Source of the DNA: JAJRXG01 sp047634015 | GTDB taxonomy: Bacteria; Bacteroidota; Bacteroidia; Chitinophagales; Saprospiraceae | Reading direction: 5' to 3' | Length of the DNA: 15,293 nucleotides | Assembly (NCBI GenBank): GCA_047634015.1 | Contig: JBLIDB010000114.1 | Location: forward strand, 1 to 15,293 | In this document: positions 1 to 6,800 of the stretch, piece after piece | Position numbering within the stretch: position 1 is the first letter of the stretch | How the letters are laid out: the number at the start of each line of letters is the position of its first letter | Made by a program: the position numbers and the translations under genes | The notes under the pieces: generated by a model | Seen by the model: the letters and a program-made list of their open reading frames with translations, nothing else | Told to the model about the DNA's origin: nothing | Database searches by the model: none

Positions 1-93
1 CATACTCAATCCACTTTTTGAATAGGAATCGGCAAACTCCTCATAATTTATTCGCATATTTATTTTTACGCAAAGTTCATGAGGCCATCCGTT
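1..93. other. unidentified sequence at the window edge beyond the cydA break
   Basis: This stretch lies beyond the point where cydA similarity stops and does not encode cydA in any frame. On the minus strand an ATG at 55-57 opens a short frame running off the window edge (MRINYEEFADSYSKSGLSM). On the plus strand a frame reads through into the cydA remnant. I recognise neither. It may be what replaced the cydA 3' end, but the window is too short to say. Confidence 0.3.
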
Positions 94-693
94 TTATGCA
101 AGTTGGGGTAGCTCGGACGGATACCTTGCAAAAGCGGCGAATGTCATGTGCATAGCTTGCGTAAACCAAGCATCGTTGAAAAGCGCAGCAATAGGATCTA
201 TGTTGACATATTCTCCATTTATATAATCGAATCCCGAAGGACTATTCATCCAAGCATTGGCCGCTACAACAAAGATTCCTGACATAACACCCGCGATTCC
301 TACTATTAGGCCTTAGATCCAGTGAGCCATAGGGGAGATTTTATCCCATCCATATAGAAATACACCTAAAGCTATAGCCTCCACAAAAAATGCTGTGCCT
401 TCAAGTGAAAACGGCATTCCGAATATAGGTCCGGCATGTTCCATGAAAGTGGGCCATAACAATCCTAATTCGAAGGAAAGTAAAGTGCCTGATACCGCTC
501 CAAATGCAAAGAATATTGCCACTCCCTTGGACCAAGATTTTGCCAGGTCAAGATAGACCACATCTTGAGTTTTTATCCATTTCCATTCGGCAAGAGCCAT
601 AAAAAATGGCATAGCCATGCCAATACAAGCAAAAATAATATGCCAACCAAGGGAAATGGCCATTTGTAATCTCGCTGCCAGTAAGTCTTCCAT
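94..693 (-). pseudogene. cydA: cytochrome bd ubiquinol oxidase subunit I, 5' fragment with internal stop
   Basis: This is a broken cydA. The protein would be the quinol-oxidising, haem-bearing subunit of the membrane terminal oxidase cytochrome bd. From the ATG at 693 the translation gives the conserved N-terminus: RLQMAISLGWH with the haem-ligand-like His, then GAVSGTLLSFELGLLWP, then LEGTAFFVEAIALG with the two family Glu residues. A TAA at 313-315 interrupts the frame. The same frame then continues past the stop with GVMSGIFVVAANAWMN and QAMHMTFAAF, so the stop is a nonsense mutation and not the gene end. Similarity is lost at about position 130, after roughly 190 codons. The family is usually 430-530 residues, and no Q-loop, later helices or cydB are present. 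The identification is firm. That it is non-functional follows from the stop plus the missing C-terminal half. Confidence 0.9.
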
Positions 694-849
694 AAGGTGA
701 TATTAATGTTTCAAGATAAAGTTACTTAGAAAGAGATTAAGCTTAAGTTCTATTTTTGAAAAAAAAGTTAGGTTCTAAATAACTTTATAGTTTAGAATAA
801 TTTGAACAATACAAAAAATGGACCCCCATTCAGAAAATTGAAATGATAA

Positions 850-1880
850 CTAAATGGATACTTGACTATTGATAGTCTTGTTCATTTGTTTTATACTACT
901 CGGCATGTTACCAGAAATATAATCAACAGCGTATTGGACATTAAGGAAGCTATTTCCTGTATCGATTTTTTTAGCAAGATTTCCTTTTTTCATTGCATCC
1001 CAAAATTGACCTTTTATACCCGTTATTAGGACTTGCCTACCTGCTGTTTTTTGGTCTTCAATAATTTCTTCTAAAATATGTAATGCACTGCCATTAAGCC
1101 CATTTATGCGCTCAGCACTATGGATTATATGTTTAAGTTCGTCTGCTTCTGTATTCACTAATTCTTCTTTTTTTCTTTGAATAAATTCGTATTTTAAAAA
1201 TACAATTGTCTATCAAATCTAATAATAAGTATATCATCAATAGTGAAGACATCATCATATCTTGAGGTATTTCGATAAACGAAAGTGCTGGGAATATTTC
1301 CAAATTCAGCAACATGAGGCATAGACGTAAAATAGATTATCTTAGCTAAGGATAATAAAAATCCGACTCCAATGTCGAATTCGATTCCGGAAGTAAATGT
1401 TGCTAAAAAAGTGATAACCAACATGCAAAGATCAGACTTGTTTGCCTTCCGCACCTGCTTTTGCTTCAGTAAGTTCTATTAGACATAATACTACCACCGT
1501 AATTATGGAGGCCAAAATAGCTTGAGGTAATAGTAGAAATACTTTGTAAAAAACAGTAAAGTGAGATTATTAAAATAGCGGCAAAGATGCCTGCCATACC
1601 AGCTCGAGCACCTGCTTGATCATTTACAGCAGTACGTGAGACTCCTCCTGTCACAGGAAAACTCTAAAAAAAGATCCACTTATATTTGCGGATTCGAGGA
1701 AAATGAGTTCTTGATTCGGTACTACTTTGTAATCTTTGTGTTTCAATTATTTCGCTTCTGCCACTGCTATACTCTTCATGAAACTTACAAGGGTGATTGC
1801 AAATACTGAGGGTGAATATGATTTCAAACTAATAATATCAACTACAGGTAATCCTAATGAGGGCAGTCCACATTGAGCTT
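850..1880 (-). pseudogene. SulP-family anion transporter with STAS domain, multiply frameshifted
   Basis: This is the C-terminal two thirds of a SulP sulfate/bicarbonate-type carrier, readable only by joining frames. In gene order: GLPSLGLPVVD and VSFMKSIAVAEA, then a TAA at 1747-1749, then LKHKDYKVVPNQELI and ANISGSFF. A frameshift at about 1660 restores the signature PVTGGVSRTAVNDQAGAR. Another shift follows near 1540, giving LLPQAILASIITVVV. A further shift near 1460 gives KANKSDLCMLVITFLATF through SMPHVAEFGNIP to IIRFDRQLYF, which ends in a TAA at 1194-1196. Past a poly-A frame change, the STAS domain reads SAERINGLNGSALHILEEI to the stop at 850. The N-terminal transmembrane segments are missing. 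The signatures differ from those of the intact SulP gene at 6801-8414, so this was a different subfamily and not a duplicate of it. Confidence 0.88.
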
Positions 1881-1887
1881 AGAGTAG

Positions 1888-2157
1888 AAAAGACAAAGTT
1901 ATAGTAACAGTAATGGTTTTCAAGCCGAAAGAGGGCATATTAACGGACGCTTATTTGAAAATATGACCGCTCATTTTGGAGACATAATCATTGAAGGTTT
2001 TGATGAGAACCATCAAATTAAAAATGTACGATTTATAGATTGTAAAACCGGGAACACTTTAAATGCCGATACTACGTCTATAAAAACCAATAGCTATGTA
2101 AATAACACAACTTTTGGTAATTGGAATCTTAATCTTGATTCAAGATCCCTTTTATAA
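1888..2157 (+). pseudogene. C-terminal fragment of a right-handed parallel beta-helix (pectin-lyase fold) protein
   Basis: The reading frame is open from a TAG at 1885-1887 and reads SYSNSNGFQAERGHINGRLF, then FENMTAHFGDIIIEGFDE, IKNVRFIDCKTG, and IKTNSYVNNTTFGN. The alternating short strands of the type 'IKNVRFIDC' and the closing 'IKTNSYVNNTTF' are typical of the last coils of secreted beta-helix proteins such as family 28 glycosidases and polysaccharide lyases. No start codon, signal peptide or N-terminal coils are present. The first ATG (1963) falls mid-coil, so this is a fragment and not a small gene. The last dozen codons run antisense into the 3' end of the neighbouring minus-strand gene and are probably not original. 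Fold assignment is by pattern only; the substrate is unknown. Confidence 0.55.
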
Positions 2158-3991
2158 TCGCAAGTGTAATTGCATAAGTAGGTTTTACTCCATCTAATCC
2201 TAAGCTTCCGGACGCCAAGGTGCTTCCTGTTTTTAGTGGATTATCCGATGCGTAATATGCATAGCGCAAAGTCACATCACTGGAGATGCTTTTTCTGATT
2301 TTAGAAGCTACCTGGATCGCTTTCTGATAATGTGCGCCTTCCATCTCGAGTCCTATGGCTCCCCATGAAGATTTTAGGAAGTATTGCAACACATCTTGAT
2401 TCTGTAAGGAGGTGCCAAGTACAGTGATCATAGGTCCTTCAAATATGGGAATATCCATTTCGCTAAACGGTCCACCGCAGAGGGCATTTTCAAAAGGGTA
2501 ATTGTCCGTAGAACCCTCAAATATGTGCGCTGTAGGAATCATAATATCACCTTTCTCGCCACAGAGTATCCCGGCCTTGCCCATTATGTTCACAGAACGT
2601 ATATCGAGCTTTATTCTTTTGGATTGGGATTCATAAGGCTTCAGCAACTCATCCATGGTCTCATATGCCTGCTTCCCAAACGCATAATCCATGACGATAA
2701 TAATATCGTCACTCTTTATGTCCTTTTTATCTCCAAGTATAGCCAAGGACTTAGGATCGACTTTAGAAAGGTCAATAATCTGCACGGAGATATTTGTTCC
2801 ACTATCGTCATAGAGATTCGACATGCCATGTTCCGAGGCGTACTTTTTGACTTTCTTACTTAGTGCTTTATTAGCCGACTTACTAAGTTCATGAGCGATC
2901 TCTATAATCGAGTGCTTCTTGAATTTTGCCTCGAGTACTTTTTTAGCATAGAGGCTATTCATCACGCTATGCATATTGGAGCTGATGATATGGATAGGCT
3001 TATGAAGGAGATCCTTGTCCATCATATATTTCTTGATGTGATTCGCCCATCGCTCTCCATAGGTATGATGACCCAACATTTCTCTTAAAGCAGTAGAGAA
3101 GAATATCTCCCTATCGTTACTTTCTAAGATTTCCTGAAGCGCTAATTTTCCTAACCAATAGCAGATTGAGAATAGATCATTTACATCTTCTGAGCCTTCA
3201 AAATCTTGGCAGGCTTTCGAAGTTTCTTCAAATGTTCTACCAAACAAAGTGCTTAAATATGAAATCGCAACTTGGCGATCCATTTTTTCTTCATGGTCTT
3301 TTGCAGCAACGATTTTCTTGATCATTTTCCAGGTACGGCTCGGTTGATTTCGTCCACTAAGGGCATTTCGAGCGATTTTCTCTGCTTCGTTATACATGAA
3401 TGTCAAGTGTGTCAAAACATCATAGACATCACTTTGCCCCCGTGTCATCTCTATGAACATTTGCTCTTCGTCGATGCGGTAGCAGTTTCTTCTCCGTTTT
3501 GATGGAATGATAGGTGTGAAAGATGAATCTTCGAAACCTTCTCTCGTTATCAGCTTGATATAACGACATTCTTCTATGGCTTGTGGTAATCGTTGAAAGA
3601 CATAGAGTAATCCCGTTAATTCCACTCGCTCGGGATCCGCAATGGACCCATAGATCTCAGGGTTGATGGAAAGTAGAGATTCGATCATTGCCTCACCGGA
3701 TCTTCCCATCGGTTTATAACCCCCTCTGATGATTAAATGACGCATCTCGATATGCATCCTTTTGATAGCTCCGCGTGAGATTTGTGCTCTGGTAGGTGGT
3801 GAAGTATGGTTTGTCATTGATGTGAGATTTTGGAATCCTCTAATACTTCGTCGTAAAAATGCAACCATATTATTGAATTTAACGCATGAAAGTGCCATTA
3901 AATGGTACTTCTGTCGGCCACTAACACTTTCTGATTCGTCAATTATGCCAATTATGCTTTGGGATATTGATATCGAAGTAGATATGGTCAT
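2129..3991 (-). CDS. uncharacterised two-domain protein with nucleoside phosphorylase-like C-terminal domain
   Basis: This 620-residue protein is intact and probably soluble; no signal peptide or membrane helix is visible. Residues about 65-330 form a charged, mostly helical domain that I cannot assign. It includes RGGYKPMGRSGEAMIESLL, DPERVELTGLLYVFQRLP and IIPSKRRRNCYRIDEEQMF. Residues about 420-620 resemble the PNP/UDP phosphorylase fold: NIMGKAGILCGEKGDIMIP near 468, the ribose-site-like GLEMEGA near 547-553, and YYASDNP with the candidate catalytic Asp near 583. These elements suggest N-glycosidic bond cleavage or phosphorolysis of a nucleoside or nucleotide, but no substrate can be inferred. 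The layout recalls proteins annotated DUF6909 in Bacteroidota, which is my recollection and not a search result. The start is uncertain: the first 58 residues are serine-rich and unlike a conserved domain, and ATG codons at 3898 or 3817 are alternatives. The gene is divergent from the FAD oxidase at 4047. Confidence 0.8.
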   Translation of the reverse strand: MTISTSISISQSIIGIIDESESVSGRQKYHLMALSCVKFNNMVAFLRRSIRGFQNLTSMTNHTSPPTRAQISRGAIKRMHIEMRHLIIRGGYKPMGRSGEAMIESLLSINPEIYGSIADPERVELTGLLYVFQRLPQAIEECRYIKLITREGFEDSSFTPIIPSKRRRNCYRIDEEQMFIEMTRGQSDVYDVLTHLTFMYNEAEKIARNALSGRNQPSRTWKMIKKIVAAKDHEEKMDRQVAISYLSTLFGRTFEETSKACQDFEGSEDVNDLFSICYWLGKLALQEILESNDREIFFSTALREMLGHHTYGERWANHIKKYMMDKDLLHKPIHIISSNMHSVMNSLYAKKVLEAKFKKHSIIEIAHELSKSANKALSKKVKKYASEHGMSNLYDDSGTNISVQIIDLSKVDPKSLAILGDKKDIKSDDIIIVMDYAFGKQAYETMDELLKPYESQSKRIKLDIRSVNIMGKAGILCGEKGDIMIPTAHIFEGSTDNYPFENALCGGPFSEMDIPIFEGPMITVLGTSLQNQDVLQYFLKSSWGAIGLEMEGAHYQKAIQVASKIRKSISSDVTLRYAYYASDNPLKTGSTLASGSLGLDGVKPTYAITLAIIKGILNQD

Positions 3992-4046
3992 GACCGATAT
4001 GGCGCTTTTTTCTCTACTTTTAGAACAACATTAAAGTATAAAATTC

Positions 4047-5645
4047 ATGGATGCAAGCAAACTTAGTTTTTGGGGTTGGGGATATGATGGGTATGAAGTT
4101 GATGATACTCGAATGGACCAATTTGCAGGTATGTTAAAAGCAAGCCTTGGGATAGAAGCCTTCTCGGATATTACAGCACCTACGCTTGATGAATTGATTT
4201 TGAGAGAACCGAGGTTTGAGCTTGATGAGGCACTTAGCAAAATTTGTAGTAAGGCGAAATTCGATAGAGCTTCTCATTGCTTTGGCAAATCTTACAGAGA
4301 TATATGGCGTGGACTTCATGGTCAGTTTGACAATCCTCCTGATTATGTAGCATATCCAAGTACAGAGGCAGAGATTCTTGAGATTTTTGAATTCGCTTCT
4401 GCAAATGATGTAAGTGTCATTCCATTTGGAGGAGGCACTTCAGTCGTAGGGGGTATAGAACCGAGCATCAGTGACAAGTATCGAGGGGTGATTACTATAG
4501 ATATGAAACACTTCAACAAAATTCTTGAAGTTGATAAAAAGAGTCGATGTGCCAGAATACAGTGTGGGATATTTGGTCCTGCATTAGAGCAAGGACTTAA
4601 AGAGCATGGTCTGACGATGAGACACTTTCCTCAGAGCTTTGAATTTTCAACTTTAGGAGGATGGATTGCGACAAGGTCTGGAGGCCACTTTGCGACCCTG
4701 TTTACGCATATTGATGAGTTCGTACAAGCTGTGAGAGTTGTTACTCCAACTGGAATAATGCAATCTCGACGACTTCCAGGATCAGGTGCGGGTCCAAGTG
4801 AAGAAAGATTGATCTCTGGATCCGAAGGTATATTTGGGATTATAACAGAAGCTTGGGTGAGACTTCAAGACATTCCTAAATACAAAGTTGCTCAGACTGT
4901 TCAATTTTCTAATTGGAAGGATGCAGTAGAAACGTGTAGAGTTGTTGCTCAATCAGGATTGAATCCAAGTAATGCGCGATTAGTAGATCCGATGGAAGCA
5001 TTTTCTAATGGATTAGGGGATGGGGCTCATACGGTATTGATCTTAGGATTCGAATCTCACAATCATAATGTAAGTGGGTTGATGGAAGAAGCATTAACGA
5101 TTTGTACATCACTAAAAGGAAAGTTTGCGGTAAAGAAAGAAGAAGGGAAAAGAGATGCTGCCGCGGATTCTTGGAAGAAGTCTTTTTTAGATGCGCCTTA
5201 CCTCAGAGATGAGATGATGAAGAAAGGCTGTATCGTAGAGACTTTTGAAACGGCCGTCACTTGGGATCAATATGAAAAATTCCATGATGGAATTATAAAA
5301 TCTGCTCAATCCGCAATGCAGGAAATCTGTGGAGGAGGGTTTATAACTTGTCGATTTACACATCTTTATACAGATGGTCCTGCACCTTATTATACAATCA
5401 TGGCCAAAGGTCAAACAGGAAATGAAATAGAACAGTGGGATCAAATTAAGGCTATCGTCTCTGATAAGATTATAGAACTCGGCGGAACCATTACACATCA
5501 TCACGCAGTAGGCAAAGATCATCAACCGCACTACAACCGACAGAAATCAAGCGTTTTCGATAGGTCTCTAAAAGCGATTAAAAGTGAATTGGATCCTGCT
5601 TGGATATTGAATCCGGAAGTGTTGATAAGTCATATTGAAAGTTAG
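4047..5645 (+). CDS. FAD-binding oxidase of the alkyldihydroxyacetonephosphate synthase (AGPS) type
   Basis: This 532-residue flavoenzyme belongs to the VAO/PCMH family and most resembles alkyl-DHAP synthase, which swaps the acyl group of acyl-dihydroxyacetone phosphate for a fatty alcohol to make the ether bond of ether lipids. Visible hallmarks are the N-terminal FWGWGY (residues 8-13) and the FAD-binding PFGGGTSVVGG (about 126-136). They are followed by FPQSFEFSTLGGWIATRSGG (about 193-212), LPGSGAGPSEERLISGSEG (about 241) and the C-terminal HHHAVGKDHQPHY (about 484), which matches the His-rich active-site motif of AGPS. Length and motif order are as expected, with no stop or frameshift. 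No acyltransferase or fatty-acyl-CoA reductase partner lies in the window, so ether-lipid synthesis is an inference from family membership. Other FAD-linked oxidases (glycolate or lactate oxidase type) lack the FWGWGY and HHH combination. It stands alone and is divergent from the phosphorylase-domain gene. Confidence 0.86.
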   Translation: MDASKLSFWGWGYDGYEVDDTRMDQFAGMLKASLGIEAFSDITAPTLDELILREPRFELDEALSKICSKAKFDRASHCFGKSYRDIWRGLHGQFDNPPDYVAYPSTEAEILEIFEFASANDVSVIPFGGGTSVVGGIEPSISDKYRGVITIDMKHFNKILEVDKKSRCARIQCGIFGPALEQGLKEHGLTMRHFPQSFEFSTLGGWIATRSGGHFATLFTHIDEFVQAVRVVTPTGIMQSRRLPGSGAGPSEERLISGSEGIFGIITEAWVRLQDIPKYKVAQTVQFSNWKDAVETCRVVAQSGLNPSNARLVDPMEAFSNGLGDGAHTVLILGFESHNHNVSGLMEEALTICTSLKGKFAVKKEEGKRDAAADSWKKSFLDAPYLRDEMMKKGCIVETFETAVTWDQYEKFHDGIIKSAQSAMQEICGGGFITCRFTHLYTDGPAPYYTIMAKGQTGNEIEQWDQIKAIVSDKIIELGGTITHHHAVGKDHQPHYNRQKSSVFDRSLKAIKSELDPAWILNPEVLISHIES

Positions 5646-5649
5646 TGTC

Positions 5650-5911
5650 AATAGAGTCAAGCTGAGGTGAGATAAATATCTCAAGAGAACATTTTCATTT
5701 CTTGAGGGTTCCTGTAATTATGTGGCTAAAGTCAATATTGCAGGGGAGCTTTTGTCAGGCAGTTAAAACTGACGGTAATTTACAAGACGCAAAATGGGTT
5801 AGGATAAATTTGAAAATTTAGGTCATTATATGCTGCACTCAAAGAAGATTTGGTTTCACGAACCAGTTTAACCTTAGTATAGGTAGTTCTAATTAGAATT
5901 TTTGTTTTATA
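5650..5911 (-). pseudogene. remnant of a type IX secreted protein, C-terminal sorting domain
   Basis: A minus-strand frame open from 5911 to a TAA at about 5780 reads SSLSAAYNDLNFQIYPNPF, followed by CVL and a stop. The IYPNPF motif (5792-5809) with its hydrophobic lead-in is the hallmark start of the type A sorting domain that directs proteins through the Bacteroidota type IX secretion system. Beyond the stop, other frames continue plausibly: ITVSF, then LPDKSSPAILTL, then RYLSHLSL, as in the beta-sandwich of that domain. At least one nonsense codon and one or two frameshifts break it, and the upstream catalytic or structural part is absent. This is a dead 3' end. The cargo cannot be identified. 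Confidence 0.6.
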
Positions 5912-6058
5912 CTATTATTACTGTTTGTAGATGTTTTTTGTGAAAAATTGGCCTTCTGGAAAACAGTTAACTTCGTTGGTTTAATTCTTTAGGAAGTATT
6001 GGAGATATGACGAAAAAGTAAGGTGATTAACTAGACTTGGTCTTTTATACATGGATTA

Positions 6059-6114
6059 CCGTTCGCCTTTAGGAGATGGAAAGTAGCTAATAAAACCGAA
6101 TTTAGGCTTTAGCC
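6059..6114. repeat. degenerate REP-like intergenic palindrome pair
   Basis: The stretch combines an imperfect hairpin, CCGTTCGCCTTTAGGAGATGG (6059-6079 with 3-4 mismatched pairs), with the small palindrome GGCTTTAGCC (6105-6114). I recall similar pairs of a CCGT...CCTTTAGG...ACGG stem and a GGCTTTAGCC stem from intergenic repeats of Bacteroidota genomes. On the minus strand it is followed by a short ATG frame (MYKRPSLVNHLTFSSY) that might be the start of a REP-associated transposase but stops after 22 codons. Apart from this the gap 5912-6150 holds nothing I can support. Confidence 0.3.
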
Positions 6115-6150
6115 ACATCAATTCTCAATTTATATTCTTAATTATTAAGT

Positions 6151-6501
6151 TTAGTAAGTCATTGCTAAATAAGTCCATGCGGCTGCGATTAAGTCTACAA
6201 CTCCAAACAGCAATAAGACAGGTGGGATTTTCTTCATAATAACAAAGAGTGCAACTACAGCTGCGAACCCAAGCCTACCATTGATAGTAATCCAATAGAA
6301 AGAGCTCAGTTCCATCTGAGCTATATTGACATGATAGAATCCAATCAATAGGGCCATAGCTCCAACTACTCTAATCCATGGCTCATGGGTTTGAGGGAGT
6401 TTGAATAGAGGAAGGAGAACATTCGGAATAAATAAGAAACCGATCCCAACGATAATTTCATAGATACTAAAAGCGAAGATGGAAATGGCGGCATTGCTCA
6501 T
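6151..6501 (-). CDS. small four-helix inner-membrane protein of unknown function
   Basis: This 116-residue protein is almost entirely hydrophobic, with four predicted membrane segments: about 7-30 (FAFSIYEIIVGIGFLFIP), 44-62 (RVVGAMALLIGFYHVNIA), 70-88 (ITINGRLGFAAVVALFVIM) and 93-113 (PPVLLLFGVVDLIAAAWTYL). Short polar loops such as KLPQTHEPW and NGRLG may be conserved. Size and topology recall small DoxX/DUF4345-like membrane proteins, but there is no diagnostic residue to settle the family. It is divergent from the intact SulP transporter across 299 bases, so a shared regulatory region is possible. The frame is intact and codon use matches that of its neighbours, so it is probably a real gene. 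Confidence 0.72.
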   Translation of the reverse strand: MSNAAISIFAFSIYEIIVGIGFLFIPNVLLPLFKLPQTHEPWIRVVGAMALLIGFYHVNIAQMELSSFYWITINGRLGFAAVVALFVIMKKIPPVLLLFGVVDLIAAAWTYLAMTY

Positions 6502-6753
6502 AAGTTTTGGACTTTAGGACTGGTTCTAATATATCAATTGACTCAATTTTAATCAATTTATTGAGGTTCTGGCCTATTGAATGAAAAAATAATCGTGTTC
6601 TAACGCCTAGAACTTCATTTTTATATATGTCTATTGTCGTTAGCACAATTTCTAATTTCGACTATTTGGCCCAATGCCTAATACTATTTGCTTGTCATAT
6701 TAGTGTCAGGTGTTATATATGTGGTTTAGCCCTACCTTTGCTCACTTTTTAGT

Positions 6754-6774
6754 TCGGATTCTATTACGATCCGA
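6754..6774. promoter_or_regulatory. inverted repeat just upstream of the intact SulP gene
   Basis: TCGGAT (6754-6759) and ATCCGA (6769-6774) form a perfect 6-bp inverted repeat with a 9-base spacer, ending 26 bases before the SulP ATG at 6801. AAGGA at about 6790 is a plausible ribosome binding site. The repeat could be an operator half-site pair or a 5' leader hairpin. Nothing else supportable was found in the 299-base divergent gap. Confidence 0.3.
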
Positions 6775-6800
6775 GCCCATCTTATCGTCAAGGAAAAGTT

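Noticed and set aside
2525..3502. Three plus-strand frames antisense to the phosphorylase-domain gene (2525-2863, 2891-3088, 3272-3502)
   Set aside because: They are shadows of the minus-strand gene, with no recognisable motif or ribosome binding site.
5668..5683. TGAGATAAATATCTCA hairpin as a terminator of the FAD oxidase gene
   Set aside because: The loop is too short, the stem is AT-rich and there is no adjoining T-run. It also falls inside the type IX sorting-domain relic and is probably incidental.
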